Program-made: the position numbers and the translations under genes
The notes under the pieces: generated by a model
What the model saw: the letters and a program-made list of their open reading frames with translations, nothing else
The model's database searches: none
Told to the model about the DNA's origin: nothing
Shown: one piece after another, positions 53,844 through 64,000 of the stretch
Position numbering within the stretch: the first letter of the stretch is position 1
Layout of the letters: every line of letters starts with the position of its first letter
Assembly: GCA_015179125.1 (NCBI GenBank)
Contig: WHVA01000006.1
Span: forward strand, 248,001 to 312,000
DNA length: 64,000 nucleotides
Source of the DNA: Gautieria morchelliformis
Taxonomy: Eukaryota > Basidiomycota > Agaricomycetes > Gomphales > Gomphaceae
Direction of reading: 5' to 3'

Positions 53844-56499
53844 AGGTTGAACCTGCCTCAGCTTGCAGGCCTTCGTGCATGTCCATCACATCCCAGTCAT
53901 TATCAGCATGCCGGAGCCCTCTGAGCTCCCCATCTGACCCCCACACCATAAACACATCATTCCATTTTACTGCAGACGGAGACTCTGACTCCCTCATGCA
54001 CCGGCCTGCCAAAGCCCTTTCTCACACACGGAGGACCTCTTGAACGCCAACGTCCGCATGGACAAGTTCAACTTCCGCACGCATACTCTTGCACTGGCGC
54101 ATATCAGATATACGACCGACCTGTCCCCCCCGACGCTCCCCTCAACTCTTTCGTGCGCGGCCACGAACCTACAACTGGTTTCCAGGCTCAGCCATCCACT
54201 TACCGAACCAAACAGGCAGACGCTGATATGAACATGCGCCGTGTGCCGTCTCAGTGCTCACCTTGCCTCACTATCAATTCCCAAGTTTCAGTCCTCTTTC
54301 TCTGATATGCTTGTCGTCTATATGAACCCAAACTGTGGTTCTTTTGGCGGCTGCGCATTGGAGCTAGAAGGTCATGCCGAGTTCAATGGTTATGAGTAAA
54401 GCAGGACGTTATACCCGGGTTTGGACCTTTTGGCCTGCTCAGAGCTCTCGGGGATGTCTTTGCCAGTCGATATACTATTCTCGGACACGTGGCCTGGTTG
54501 ACTTTCGAATCCTCCTCTGGGAGTCCGAGCAGTAGGCCATTGCTGACCACTCTATTTGCGCTGGACATGTCAGTTCGCTTTGATATGGATTGAGATACTC
54601 CGATGAATGCATGCACATGCAGCACAAGCATACAACATCAGAACTTCGTGCGCGCGCTGTAACATTCGCTTCCAACGATTAGCGTTAACATGCAGTGCAG
54701 CTTCAAATATTCTTCCCAGGGGGTACCATGCACGGGCTCAAGCTGAGAAGTCCGTGGGCCGCTGGGCGTATGTAACTGTCAAGGCAATGTTGCATAAACC
54801 CTAAGGTGCCCCACTGCTATTATACTGCATCCACGAGTTACGAGTCTCACGGCTGCCGCCTTATTGGACTGACAAGTAAGGGTTCATCATAGCCTCGCTC
54901 TGGCTGAAATCTGCGCTACGGCGCCAACTGCTCCGATCGCCATATGCTATCGTCGTCATCTATAGGGTGTCAGATGCACCTTCTTGGAATCTGTCATGTC
55001 CAGGCCTATGTTCTGTGGTCAATGTCGAGCGAAATGAGGACAAAAACGTGCCAGAGATCATGCACAGATGATTGATGACGTGACACGGAAGGCGGTAGAG
55101 TAACGCAGCGACACGCTGCGTGCTTGTGTATGCGCTCTGGATGTCAACGAAGGACGCGGTGCGCTGGTGGGCGGGCGTCTTGGTCGTCACGCCTGTCATG
55201 TCCCCATGCAGGTTGATCGGGCGGAAGAACGTTTCATACAGTGGTATTAATGTCCCCTGGTGCGGAAATGCGACCGGCAGTGGACACAGGTAATGCGGAG
55301 ATTGTCGTAATCGAAGGTGCGCCAGGCATCCGCTTCATCATGGGCTTCATCCGAGCTATTTCCGTAGATAGCTAGAACGTCGCTAGAACGCAGTGATGAA
55401 AATAGGATAGCCGTACGGCCATTAAATCCGAACTTGACGAGTTTGGAGCCAAACAGGTCACCCGCAATCGAATCGTGCACGCGCCGATCTGACCTTGATG
55501 CATGATATCCAAGAGGGGCTGCAGCTCGTATGAGAAGGGCTCCAGCTGGCCGATGTGTAAGGAAAGAAGGAAGTACACGCCTTTCTCCACGAACGCTGCG
55601 ACCGTGACCCACTGCCGTCGCTGCGAGCGTTGTGGTACGACGCGTGCTTCTTTGAGTTGGCCTGGAACACGGTCGTAGACTATAAATAAAGGCTAAAGCC
55701 CAAAAGACCAGCTGTGTGGTGGTGGTGTGGTCGGTCTCGGGTCGGGCTGCATGGATCTAGCTTAGCTGGCTTGCACGCATCCCTTGAAAAACTCTCAGGC
55801 TGCCCCTCATGCATGCAGCATCTTTGCTTGTCGTGGTCCCCATTCACCATCCCACTGCACGCCATCCCCTCGTTGTCTCGACAGTGCGCAAGAGTGCTGT
55901 CTCCACCTCTCAAATTCTTTGCCACGCACTACTGTAGCCGCACGACCAATGGTTCAATAGGGTTATACACGGTTCACAGGGGTTAGGGCCGCGTGGTGCT
56001 AAACGGTGGTAATCGCCGGTACGCAGCGCTGGCCACCAGCATGCACCACCACGCGATGGTACTCGGTCGTGCTGACTGATGCTATCCACGGCGGACCTGT
56101 AACTCACGGCCTTGAACACCGACGCAGGGCAGACGCACAACATGTGGCCAGTAGTGAGTACTACCCGCCGCTGATAAACAGCAGATATCACTGATTAATG
56201 GTACATGTCCCCGTTTCTACCTATCATGCCTCGCAGGGGGAAACGATCCACGCCAGGGAATCCGGCGGACCGCGGTGGCACCCAGGAAACCTCAGACCAG
56301 CGGGAAGAAAGGCACTTGTCATTAGTTCCGGAGGGACTGATAACAAGTGTCGAAACCATTGCGGACCAGTGCTCGGATACTGGTCCGCAGTGGCTTCAAT
56401 GAAGCTGCGGCGAAGTTGGAAGACGCACACTGATGTGCAGTAAACAAAATGACTTTACAGCGTTTTCAAAAAACCTTGACGCGGCGCGCGGATAGCAGT
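53844..56499. other. 2.6 kb without a recognised gene
   Basis: Frames on both strands reach about 120 codons (55612-55247 -; 54040-54231 +), but none has a recognisable domain or a credible intron-exon model. A perfect 11-bp-stem hairpin lies at 56360-56389. Degraded gene or TE fragments are possible. Confidence 0.4.
56360..56389. other. 11-bp-stem hairpin
   Basis: TGCGGACCAGT, an 8-nt loop, then ACTGGTCCGCA. It lies 110 bp left of the large inverted-repeat element. Confidence 0.6.
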
Positions 56500-56639
56500 C
56501 AGACGCTGGCGGTTTGAATCATATACAGCCCGTTGTAAATTACATGTACGACCTGCTGTAAAATACATGGGTGTGAAACTCAGATGCCCGTCCCTACGCC
56601 TCCACCTGCGGTTCCCATGAACCATCCCCTCGCATCCTC

Positions 56640-57150
56640 AGTACGGTGCACGTGCACCGTATGCCGCTGCCCCTCAGTATGGTGCACGCGCACCGTATGC
56701 CGCTGCCCCTCACAGCACGGTGCACGTACACCGTAGGCCGCTGCCCCTCCGAATGGTGCATGTGCACTGTATCCCGCTGACCCTCTGTACGGTGCAAGTG
56801 CACCGTATGCTGCCGCCCATCCATACAGTGCACGTGCATCGTAGGCCGCTGCCCCTCAGTACGGTGCAGGTGCACCGTATGCCGCTGCCCCTCCGAACGG
56901 TGCATATGCACCATATCCCGCTGGCCCTCCGTATAGTGCACATGAACGGTATCCCGCTGCCCTCAGTACGGTGCAGGTGCACCGTATGTTGCCGCCCATC
57001 CGCACAGTGCACGTTCACCGTAGGCCGCTGAGCCTCCGTGCGGTGCACATGCACCGTATCACGCTGCCCCTCAGTATGGTGCAGGTGCACCGTAGGCCGC
57101 TGCCCCTCCGTACGGTGCATGTGCACCATACAACGCCTGTGGGTACGGTG
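56640..57150 (+). repeat. Left palindrome array
   Basis: About 14 units with the core GGTGCACGTGCACC, mostly with one or two changes (GCATGTGC, GCAGGTGC, GCACGCGC). The centre CACGTG is the E-box hexamer. Further single units follow at 57155, 57240 and 57285, mixed with direct repeats of GTGAGCTTGGTTGGACA (57190, 57327) and a shorter one near 57455. Confidence 0.85.
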
Positions 57151-58239
57151 CACGTGTACAATAACTGCGATGCACCGGGTTGAGGGATGTGAGCTTGGTT
57201 GGACATATCATGCACCATAGGCCGCATGCAGCCCGTCCGTGCGGTGCACATCGCGCGCACCATACGCCGCCCGTCCGTACAGTGCACGTGTACAATAACT
57301 GCGGTGCACTGGGTTGAGGGTTGTGAGCTTGGTTGGACAGATTAGAGTGAGACAACGATATGCAAGACAATGTAACCTCTGGCACATTCTCCAAACGCCG
57401 CCGCCCCACCCCGTAGGCCGCCCCTCAGTACGGCGCACGTGCTTGAGGCCTATGAGAGTGGTTGGACAGATTAGAGCGCAACAATGATCTGCAAGACAAC
57501 TTACCCTCCTGTCCATCTACCGCATATCATGTCGAAACCTTCCCACGGAAAGGGCATCGTTTCTTGGACCTTCCAATGTACGCACAAACGGACCTGGAAT
57601 GGGTTAATAGAGTACCCAAATGCTTGGCCACTCCCACGAACGTACCTCTGGTCAGTCCAGTCGACTCGATAGTTGTCGTCATTATGTAAGTTAGAATCAA
57701 CAAAACAGAGCACACAGTGTCACGAGTTGGTCATGTGACTACAACTGACGGGCTCGTGCGCAATCCATTACATAAGACTGAGGATGCTTAGATCACGTGA
57801 CTATCGCCAAACAACACGTCACCTGTATGCCTCTCACTCCAGCTGACCACTCAAATTGACGAGTTTACCTTGCACCACATCGGTGAGGATCCATGCTGAC
57901 GTGTGGCTGGGAGACCACTGGATCACGTGGGTGACTCATCGAATAACGCTATAGTGATATAGTGATTTCTTCTTGGTACAACTTCCTCTTTCCTCTAGCT
58001 TTTGTTTCCCTAGGGCCGAATTCAGGGATTGTCACAGGCTCATTGGTCATTATTACAGAATGACAGAATGGTTACTTCATGGCTGCGATTGAGACATTGA
58101 GACGCAAGAGACCCAAGACAAATGAAGTCAAAACAGTCGCCATTAAAGAAATTGATGAAAACCTTGAAGTGTGTTATTGATCAAGTTGCATAATGATATG
58201 CCCTGATCAATCTGTAGCATTACTTCCCTCACGCAGGAC

Positions 58240-58765
58240 CGTCTAGGTGCACCGTACGGCCAGGCAGACTACGGTGCACGTGCACCGTAGGCTGCCTGGC
58301 CGTACAGTGCACCTGTATGATATGCCGCTCCTCTCAGTATGGTGCACGTGCACCATACTGTGAGGGGCAGCGGCCTATGGTACGCGTGCACCGTACTGAG
58401 GGGCAGCGGGATACCGTGCACGTGCACCGTTCGGAGGGGCGGCGGCATACGGTGCAGGTGCACCGTACTGTGAGGGGCAGCGGCCTATGGTGCCCGTGCA
58501 CCGTACTGAGGGGCAGCGGGATACCGTGTACGCGCACCGTTCGGAGGGACGGCAGCATACGGTGCAGGTGCACCGTACTGTGAGGGGCAGCAGCCTACGG
58601 TGCCCGTGCACCATACTGAGGGGCAGTGGGATACCGTGCACGCGCACCGTTCAGAGGGGCAGCGGCATACGGTGCACGTGCACCGTATGGAGGGTCAGCG
58701 GCATACGGTGCGCATGCACCGTACTGAGGGGCAGCGGGATACGGTGCGCGTGCACCGTACTGAGG
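58240..58765 (-). repeat. Right palindrome array
   Basis: About 15 units of the same palindrome with the spacer in the opposite orientation (CTGAGGGGCAGCGG). Three-unit blocks of about 108-110 bp recur (58385, 58495, 58605), so it grew partly by duplication of blocks. A 28-bp direct duplication with GATGCGAGGGGATGGTTCAG lies just outside (58761-58816). Confidence 0.85.
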
Positions 58766-58929
58766 ATGCGAGGGGATGGTTCAGGGGCTGAGGATGCGAG
58801 GGGATGGTTCAGGGGAACCGAAGGTAGAGGCGTAGCGACGGGCATCTGAGTTTCACGCCCATGTATTTTACAGCATGTTGTACATGTAATTTACAACGGG
58901 CTGTATATGATTCAAACCGCCGGCGTCTG

Positions 58930-59237
58930 CCGCCTGCCCCGCGGCACGCTTTTTTTCTCAGAGGCGCCTGTGCTGCTGCGACCCATCCCACGATCGTCCA
59001 GTGCTCCTGGTCTATCGGAGCACGGAGAATGTCTGCGGCCCCTTGTCTCGGGGCCGTTGTTCGCGTTGTGGACGTTGACGGGTCAACGTCCATCCCATCT
59101 TTGGGGGGCATCATCTTCGTGGGTAGATGATGGTGGTGGTTGCTTCCAAGAAGCGATGCGCCCTCGGAAAGATCCGAGGTGAAAATTTAACCGCGCCGTG
59201 GCCGGCACATCACGTGGCCTGCACGTGACGGACACGT
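58930..59237 (-). other. Spacer 3' of chromovirus copy B, with short ORF start
   Basis: A minus-strand frame starts MMPPKDGMDVDPSTSTTRT at 59114 and includes ILRAPIDQEHWTIVGW before entering the inverted repeat of the neighbouring element. Its style resembles Gag N-termini, but no domain is recognised. No convincing 3' LTR for copy B was found here. The neighbouring TIR element may have replaced it. Confidence 0.35.
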
Positions 59238-61220
59238 CTAGCGGCGTCTGGGGAGGTCACGTGGCTTGCCCATCCCCCGAAGCTCTAGGTAGCTATCCAG
59301 GGCTTCAAGGTCCTTGCAGGACGACATAGGTTCCCATGTCACATCGCCTAGGGTCCAACGGACCTGGAATTCCAGGTCCGTCGAGTTTATCCATTGATGT
59401 GCGATAATCTCGTCAATGAGCCACTCCTCGTCGTCATTTGCTCCGAAGTCATAAAATGACTTGGCCTCACGACGAGGGAACAATTCGTCGTTGTTAGCCT
59501 CGTATCGCCATACGAGGCTGGAATGGAAGACCGGTGAAATGCGACGGCTTTTCAGTTCATCGGGAAGATCAAGGGTCACCGTCGAGGCGTCGTTGTGAGC
59601 CTTAACGATGCGGTACGGTCCAATGTACCGTGGGACTAGTTTTCTGGCTCTTCCTTTCGGGAGAGTTAGGTTTTGTGTCGAAAGGTAGACACGGTCGTTG
59701 GCCGCGTACCTGTCGCTCGCCATACGTTTCTTATTTGCATGAAACGTTTGCGTCACTCGATGCTCTATGATTGCATCGTGTGCCGCCATCAGGTTCCATT
59801 TTGCCTGATGTGTGAACCGGGCCACCCCCTTGAACGGGGTGTCTGCGGCTATGGGGAGGTCTATCCGCGGCATATAGCCATGGATCAGCTCGAAAGGTGC
59901 GAACCCTGTGGTCGCACTGACGTTGCTGTTAAGGGTGACCTCAACCATTGGGCGTTTCAATGCCCAATCCTTCTGATCGTCTCTGACGACCGTGCGCAAT
60001 ATCTGGCCGATCGAGCGGTTTGCCCGCTCGGTTGCTCCATCTGTTTGGGGATGGAAGGCAGTTGACATGAGGAGCTTAGTCCCCATGAGTCGCTGTAGTT
60101 CACGCCAGAAGATCGACATGAACTTCGAGTCTCTGTCTGAGACGATGGAGTCGGGAACTCCGTGGAGTCGGATGACCTCCTTCAGAAACAGCCAGGCTAC
60201 TCCCTTGGCTGACACGCTCGTCGTGGTTGGTACGAGGTGTACGAGCGACGTTAGTCGGTTGATGACTACCATCAGGTAGTCACAGTCGTTGGACTTGGGC
60301 AGGGGCCCCATGAAGTCGATGCCAATCGACTGCCACAGCCTATCCAGAATGGGTAGGCTGTGTAGTAGGCCTTTGGGCCGTTGTGGCCCGGTTTTCGTCA
60401 TCTGACACCTCGCGCACGATGTGCAGAATGCTTCTATGTCTGGGCTCATGCCCGGCCACCAATATGCTCTTCGAACGTAGTTCGAAGTCTTCAGATGGCC
60501 GTAGTGGCCGACTATCTGATGTGCCCGATCGAGGATAATTTCGATCAGCCTCCTTCCCCCTTGAAGAACAGAGCGGGGGACGGCAATGACGTCTCTTTTG
60601 AGCTGATTCTTAGTCCAGATCAGCCCGTCCCAGATCCCGAATCTCGGGTGCGCGTCCGGGTGCGCCATGATCTTTGTGAACATGGTGTCCCTATGGTACG
60701 CGTCTCGTAAGACCTTAGACAGGTCTATGCCTTGCTCAACGATCCGGCGCAGGGGTGCGCCGTCATTCCCTGCGGCGATGGCTCTGACGTCATCGTCATC
60801 GTCGCTTGACGCGGCGACGTGCATGGGCTCTGGTGAGCCCTCGTTTAATGCGGCGGCTTCTGTTACTCTCACCTCTGTCTTCTCAGCGAGGCGTTTAGAG
60901 CGTCTTGTCGCTGCTGTTCGCAGCTCGACATACCGGTTGGTGGGCAATAACTCACCGTCCGGATCTAGGCGCGCATCCACGTTCACAAAGACGTGGTCCG
61001 GGTGATTGTCATCACTCGTGTCGCTCTCGTAGTAGCGCGACAGGCAGTCCGCTACCTTGTTCTCTACACCGTCAACATGAACGGTGTTGAAATTGAACCG
61101 TGAGAGAAACTCCCACCATCTGACCTGTCGGTCAGATAGGCTCTTTTGGTGTCTGAAGTACTCGAGTCCCTTGTGGTCTGTGACGAGGGTGAACCTTCGC
61201 CCCAGCAGTTTGTCCCCCAT
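59238..61220 (-). CDS. Chromovirus RNase H end, integrase and chromodomain (copy B)
   Basis: 660 codons open. Starts within RNase H (DKLLGRRFTLVTDHKGLEYF), then an HHCC finger (HQIVGHYGH...CTSCARCQ), the integrase core with Asp (GIDFMGPLPKS), Asp (IVSDRDSKF) and Glu (GATERANRS), the GPY-like end (PRYIGPYRIVKA...SPVFHSSLVWRY) and a C-terminal chromodomain-like segment (EWLIDEIIAHQW...VRWTLGDVTWEP). Chromodomains guide integration to marked chromatin; this defines a chromovirus. All catalytic residues visible. The initial Met is internal, because a one-base loss near 61225 separates this frame from the upstream one. Confidence 0.95.
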   Translation of the reverse strand: MGDKLLGRRFTLVTDHKGLEYFRHQKSLSDRQVRWWEFLSRFNFNTVHVDGVENKVADCLSRYYESDTSDDNHPDHVFVNVDARLDPDGELLPTNRYVELRTAATRRSKRLAEKTEVRVTEAAALNEGSPEPMHVAASSDDDDDVRAIAAGNDGAPLRRIVEQGIDLSKVLRDAYHRDTMFTKIMAHPDAHPRFGIWDGLIWTKNQLKRDVIAVPRSVLQGGRRLIEIILDRAHQIVGHYGHLKTSNYVRRAYWWPGMSPDIEAFCTSCARCQMTKTGPQRPKGLLHSLPILDRLWQSIGIDFMGPLPKSNDCDYLMVVINRLTSLVHLVPTTTSVSAKGVAWLFLKEVIRLHGVPDSIVSDRDSKFMSIFWRELQRLMGTKLLMSTAFHPQTDGATERANRSIGQILRTVVRDDQKDWALKRPMVEVTLNSNVSATTGFAPFELIHGYMPRIDLPIAADTPFKGVARFTHQAKWNLMAAHDAIIEHRVTQTFHANKKRMASDRYAANDRVYLSTQNLTLPKGRARKLVPRYIGPYRIVKAHNDASTVTLDLPDELKSRRISPVFHSSLVWRYEANNDELFPRREAKSFYDFGANDDEEWLIDEIIAHQWINSTDLEFQVRWTLGDVTWEPMSSCKDLEALDSYLELRGMGKPRDLPRRR

Positions 61221-61221
61221 T

Positions 61222-62516
61222 TCATGAGAGCCTCAAGCACCGCGATCGTCTCGTGCTCGTGAGTCCGGTAGTGTTGCTGAGCAACGCTGAACTTCTTTGA
61301 CAAGAAGCCGGCCGGTCGACAAGTTTTCCAGTCAGGACCTTGGCCGTAGACCGCACCGACGCCGGCTTTTGATCCGTCGGTGATACCCAGATCGGCTCTG
61401 GGCACCTTGCGTCTACTGGACGCAGGATCGGGGCCTTACAGGCCAACGCCTTAATGCTTTGCCAGCATTTGTCGAGCAGTGGCGTCCATTCGAATGGACG
61501 GTTATTACGTGCACAGCCCGATAGCGGGGTGGTATATGCACTAACATCCGGCATGTAGTGTGCCAGATACTGTACGAGCCCGAGGAAACGCTGGACGTCG
61601 TTGAACGTCCATGGCCTGCGCCACTCGCGGATGCGTTGCATCTTATCCTCATCGGCATGTACCCCTCGGCCATCGATCATATGGCCGAGGCACTCCATTC
61701 GGATGGAGTAGAGGTCCACCTTTTTCTTGCTCAGAAAGAGGTGGTTCTTCCTCAGTCTGTCAAAGACGATGTAGAGGTGCTCTTCATGCTCTTGTATTGA
61801 GAGCGAGAATATGAAGATGTCATCCATGTATACATGGACGAAGCGACCTATGCAGTCGCGGAAAATGGCTGTCATCAGCCTTGGAATGTTGATGGGGCGT
61901 TACAGTCCCCCATCTGTATCACCTGGCTCCTGAAGGTGCCGAGGATCGTGGCAAAGGCTGTCTTTGCTACTGATCTGGATGGATCCGGATCTGCTCGTAT
62001 GCTTCTGAATATCGAGTTTAGTTTGATATTGGCAGCGAGCCATGTCGCTGCGTATGATATCCTGATCCGGGAAGGGCGTGACATCCTTCACCGTGTTTTC
62101 GTTCTGCTGGCGCAGATCGAAGACAGTTCTCAACGTACCGTTCTTCTTCGGCACACACAGCATGGGCACTGCCTGCTGCGCTACTGCCGGAATCCACCAC
62201 TTTGCAGTGGTGTATCGTTCTATTTTGCCGACAGTTCCTCTCGGAAGTGTTCGGGGCATTTCGGTAGTCGATACCGCATGTGCTTGTTGGGATCGATGAG
62301 GTTGATCTCATGGTTGATCTCCCGCAGTGGCGGGAGTTCTAATGGAATTCCACTGACTAGGTCAGCGATTCTTTCCATCCATTCCTCGCGGAGGCGAGGA
62401 AGGTCATCATCCGTGAGGATGATGGTAGTGGTTGGCTTAGAAGCCATTAGGCGCTGTTGGCATCTATTAGGTCCCGCGGCGCACGGGCCCGCTTTCCTCT
62501 TTCCCATCGCTTTCAC
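61222..62516 (-). pseudogene. Chromovirus reverse transcriptase and RNase H, multiple frameshifts (copy B)
   Basis: RT reads VPMLCVPKKNGTLRTVFDLR in one frame (62259-61996), then CNAPSTFQ in a second and FVHVYMDDIFIFS (YMDD at about 61819-61830) in a third. One base is missing near 61996 (GATATTCAG against GATATGTCAG in copy A), and one each near 61955, 61884, 61395 and 61225. RNase H shows ITDGSKAGVGAVYGQG in yet another frame. The motifs are otherwise well maintained, so either the element decayed only by single-base losses or the assembly contains indel errors. Confidence 0.9.
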
Positions 62517-62518
62517 CG

Positions 62519-64000
62519 TTAGGTGAGAGCGTCTCTCCCTACGACTGTAGGGTGAGTTCGAGGACGAGTCGTCTCGCGACTCGTCCTCCTGGCTTCAATG
62601 AGCCAGGTTCGGCGTCGGCGCTTGGGTGATCTGCTCACCCGTGGCCCCTTGTCCTCGTTCTTCGATTCGTCGTCGTCGAATGAGACCTTGCCCGTGGGGA
62701 TCACCTCGTTTCCCTTGCGGATCGTCCCTGGGCTCGAGAAGTCCAGGGTTATGCCGAATCTCCTTAGGAACGGTGTCCCTAAGATCGCGTCGTAATATTC
62801 GACGTTTGCTACGTCGAAGTATTCGTCGTATGTCCCGCGACCAAACTTGATGGTCGTGTTCGTTCCATAGTTGATCGTGGAACGGCTGCCTATGCAGGCT
62901 AGCTGCAGCGCGATTGGTTGCTCCAGGGAGAATGTCTTCATCCCTGTAGCTCGCGTGAATTCGGGGGACAGCAGTACCCCTTCGCTGCCGCTATCTAGCA
63001 GGCAGTGGGCTTTTACGCCGTTTATTTCCCAGTACCCCGATAGGGTACGGTTCTCACTACGCGGACGCGTTGGCCGCGTTCTGTGTTTGCTTCGGTGGTG
63101 ATACACCGGCTCGGCCGCCTTGTCTGGCGTGACCGATGTGCGTGCCGCCATGACTTTCGTGGCGGTTTCGTCTTCCAGCGCGAATCTGATCGCGCTGGAC
63201 CTGTAGGTGGTGTCCTCCACCTCTTCGTCCCATTCATAGTATTGGGACGGCTCAGGGTCCCACTCTTCAGCGGGCGTGTCTCCGTTATCCGGAGTGTCGT
63301 TGGGTTGGGGATCACCCTCCCCCTCTTCATCAATCTGTTGAAGAGAGCTTTGATCGGGATCCGTCTCCGGATCCTCGGCTTCACCGTCGTGCCTCACGGC
63401 CGCTGTCCTTATACCGGACCTAAGCCGGGGGCATTCTGCCTTCTTGTGGCCAGGTTGGCCGCATTCAAAGCATGCGGTGTTGCTTTGGCTGCCGCTGGGC
63501 CTGTCATTGGGCCGGCCCGACGTTTTCGTCGGTGGGGCAGGTCGCGGGGACGATCCTGACGCTTGAGGCTGTTTAGCTTCAGGCGGGCGTCCAGCTTGTG
63601 CTGGGCGTGAGGGCGGTAGCCGTTGACCTGTTCCGCTTCTTGCGAACAGGCTGGGCCTGGTCAGGCCCGTTTGTGTCAACGGCTTGCTCCCTGTGAGCCG
63701 GGCGGCGCTTGCCGTTGCTGCTGCGCTTTCTGCGCGGCGCATCCCCATGTTTATCGGGATGCCTCCTCGATCATCCGGGCCGTCTCGAAGAGTTGCTCTA
63801 TTGAGCTGCTCTCGGCATTATAGCCCTTTTTGAGGACCTCGTTGCGCAGCGTTTCGCGTAGCGCAGATACGAACCGTCTCCGGAACGTGTACTCGTCTGG
63901 CGGCTGTATCATACGTGCCGCGTATTTCGTGAGCTCGTTCAGCATCTCCTGAACGGTTTTCATGCCTTGCATGACCGCGTCGAACTTATTCGATGCGTGA
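62519..64000 (-). CDS. Chromovirus Gag C-terminus, zinc knuckle and protease (copy B)
   Basis: One frame from about 63748 to the stop at 62519 includes the CCHC knuckle CFECGQPGHKKAECP, an acidic linker, and the protease CLLDSGSEGVLLSPEF with an intact D-S-G active site. A stop at 62519 separates it from RT, as in copy A, so Pol may be expressed by frameshift or readthrough, or both copies share an old lesion. Upstream (63972-63751) gag helices continue (MQGMKTVQEMLNELTKYAAR), offset by one frame change near 63750, where copy A has one more base (TGTTGTATCGGG against TGTTTATCGGG). Confidence 0.9.

Larger units (their letters stand above)
56500..58929. mobile_element. Large inverted-repeat element with arrays of an 18-bp palindrome
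   Basis: Terminal inverted repeats start CAGACGCYGGCGGTTTGAAT and extend about 140 bp. Weaker similarity continues about 40 bp outward to an A/T run on each side. Inside each end lies an array of about 14-15 units built from ACGGTGCACGTGCACCGT plus an 18-bp spacer like ATGCCGCTGCCCCTCAGT, giving a period of about 36 bp. The left array (56640-57150) and right array (58240-58765) are in opposite orientation. The central ~1 kb is unique and shows no transposase motif. Long open frames across the arrays are by-products of the period. Function unknown. Confidence 0.8.
59238..64000 (-). mobile_element. Ty3/gypsy chromovirus copy B, runs off the window
   Basis: Minus-strand order is gag C-terminus, zinc knuckle, protease, RT, RNase H, integrase, chromodomain. 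The 5' part lies beyond 64000. It is the same family as copy A at 5.2-10.3 kb. All domains are present, but at least five one-base losses break the RT-RNase H region. No 3' LTR was recognised next to the end of the coding region. Confidence 0.92.

Noticed and set aside
55247..55690. Overlapping minus-strand frames of 70-121 codons
   Set aside because: Three frames are open at once in GC-rich DNA and no domain is recognisable; I could not choose a real one.
56594..57409. Long minus-strand frames with TEGQRxTVHxHR repeats
   Set aside because: They arise from the 36-bp palindrome units, whose length is a multiple of 3; similar frames exist on both strands and in the opposite array.
56640..58765. 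CRISPR-like array
   Set aside because: The spacers between palindromes are themselves repeated and not unique, the arrays are opposed, and the context is a eukaryotic genome.

Overview
The window looks like a transposon-rich stretch of nuclear DNA from a filamentous basidiomycete, most likely an Agaricomycete. This is inferred from the gene content (secreted GH16 glucanase, NACHT-ankyrin STAND protein, DUF2235 protein with armadillo-like repeats), the very short GT-AG introns (about 45-66 nt), and the mix of Ty1/copia, Ty3/gypsy chromovirus, Helitron and TIR elements. No tRNA, rRNA or CRISPR was recognised. There are no bacterial-style operons.

Layout. 1-2.4 kb: remains of a DDE transposase and a Ty3 gag (-). 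2.5-3.5 kb: an LTR-like repeat that returns at 19.6-22.1 kb (-) and 25.6-26.2 kb (+). 5.2-10.4 kb: decayed chromovirus copy A (-), itself interrupted by 1.4 kb of non-coding DNA. 10.5-13.4 kb: broken DUF2235 paralogue (copy 1, -). 13.44-17.95 kb: a young, complete copia element with 169-bp LTRs and a 5-bp target duplication, inserted in the 5' flank of copy 1. 18.35-19.61 kb: a TIR element. 22.2-25.06 kb: a second, truncated copia (-). 26.2-28.16 kb: a Helitron-like segment with a recognisable 3' terminus. 29.6-33.5 kb: a Helitron Rep/helicase with four in-frame stops. It ends inside, and antisense to, a NACHT-ankyrin gene (38.1-33.5 kb, -).

38.28-38.46 kb is a pogo-type MITE and 38.88-40.28 kb (+) an apparently intact seven-exon GH16 gene. 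48.6-40.9 kb (-) is DUF2235 copy 2: an esterase-like head followed by about 30 tandem exons, each encoding one armadillo/HEAT-like repeat. 49.1-49.9 and 50.3-53.8 kb are two more TIR elements. 56.5-58.93 kb is a large inverted-repeat element whose arms are arrays of an 18-bp palindrome, ACGGTGCACGTGCACCGT. 59.2-64 kb is chromovirus copy B (-), running off the window.

How it fits together. Only GH16, NACHT-ankyrin and the DUF2235-repeat gene look like host genes. Copies 1 and 2 of the DUF2235 locus are the two products of a segmental duplication, and copy 2 preserves the empty site of the copia insertion. Several TE lesions are C-to-T changes at CpG, which fits methylation-driven decay. The strongest candidates for something new are the palindrome-array element at 56.5-58.9 kb and the one-exon-per-repeat array at 41-46 kb.
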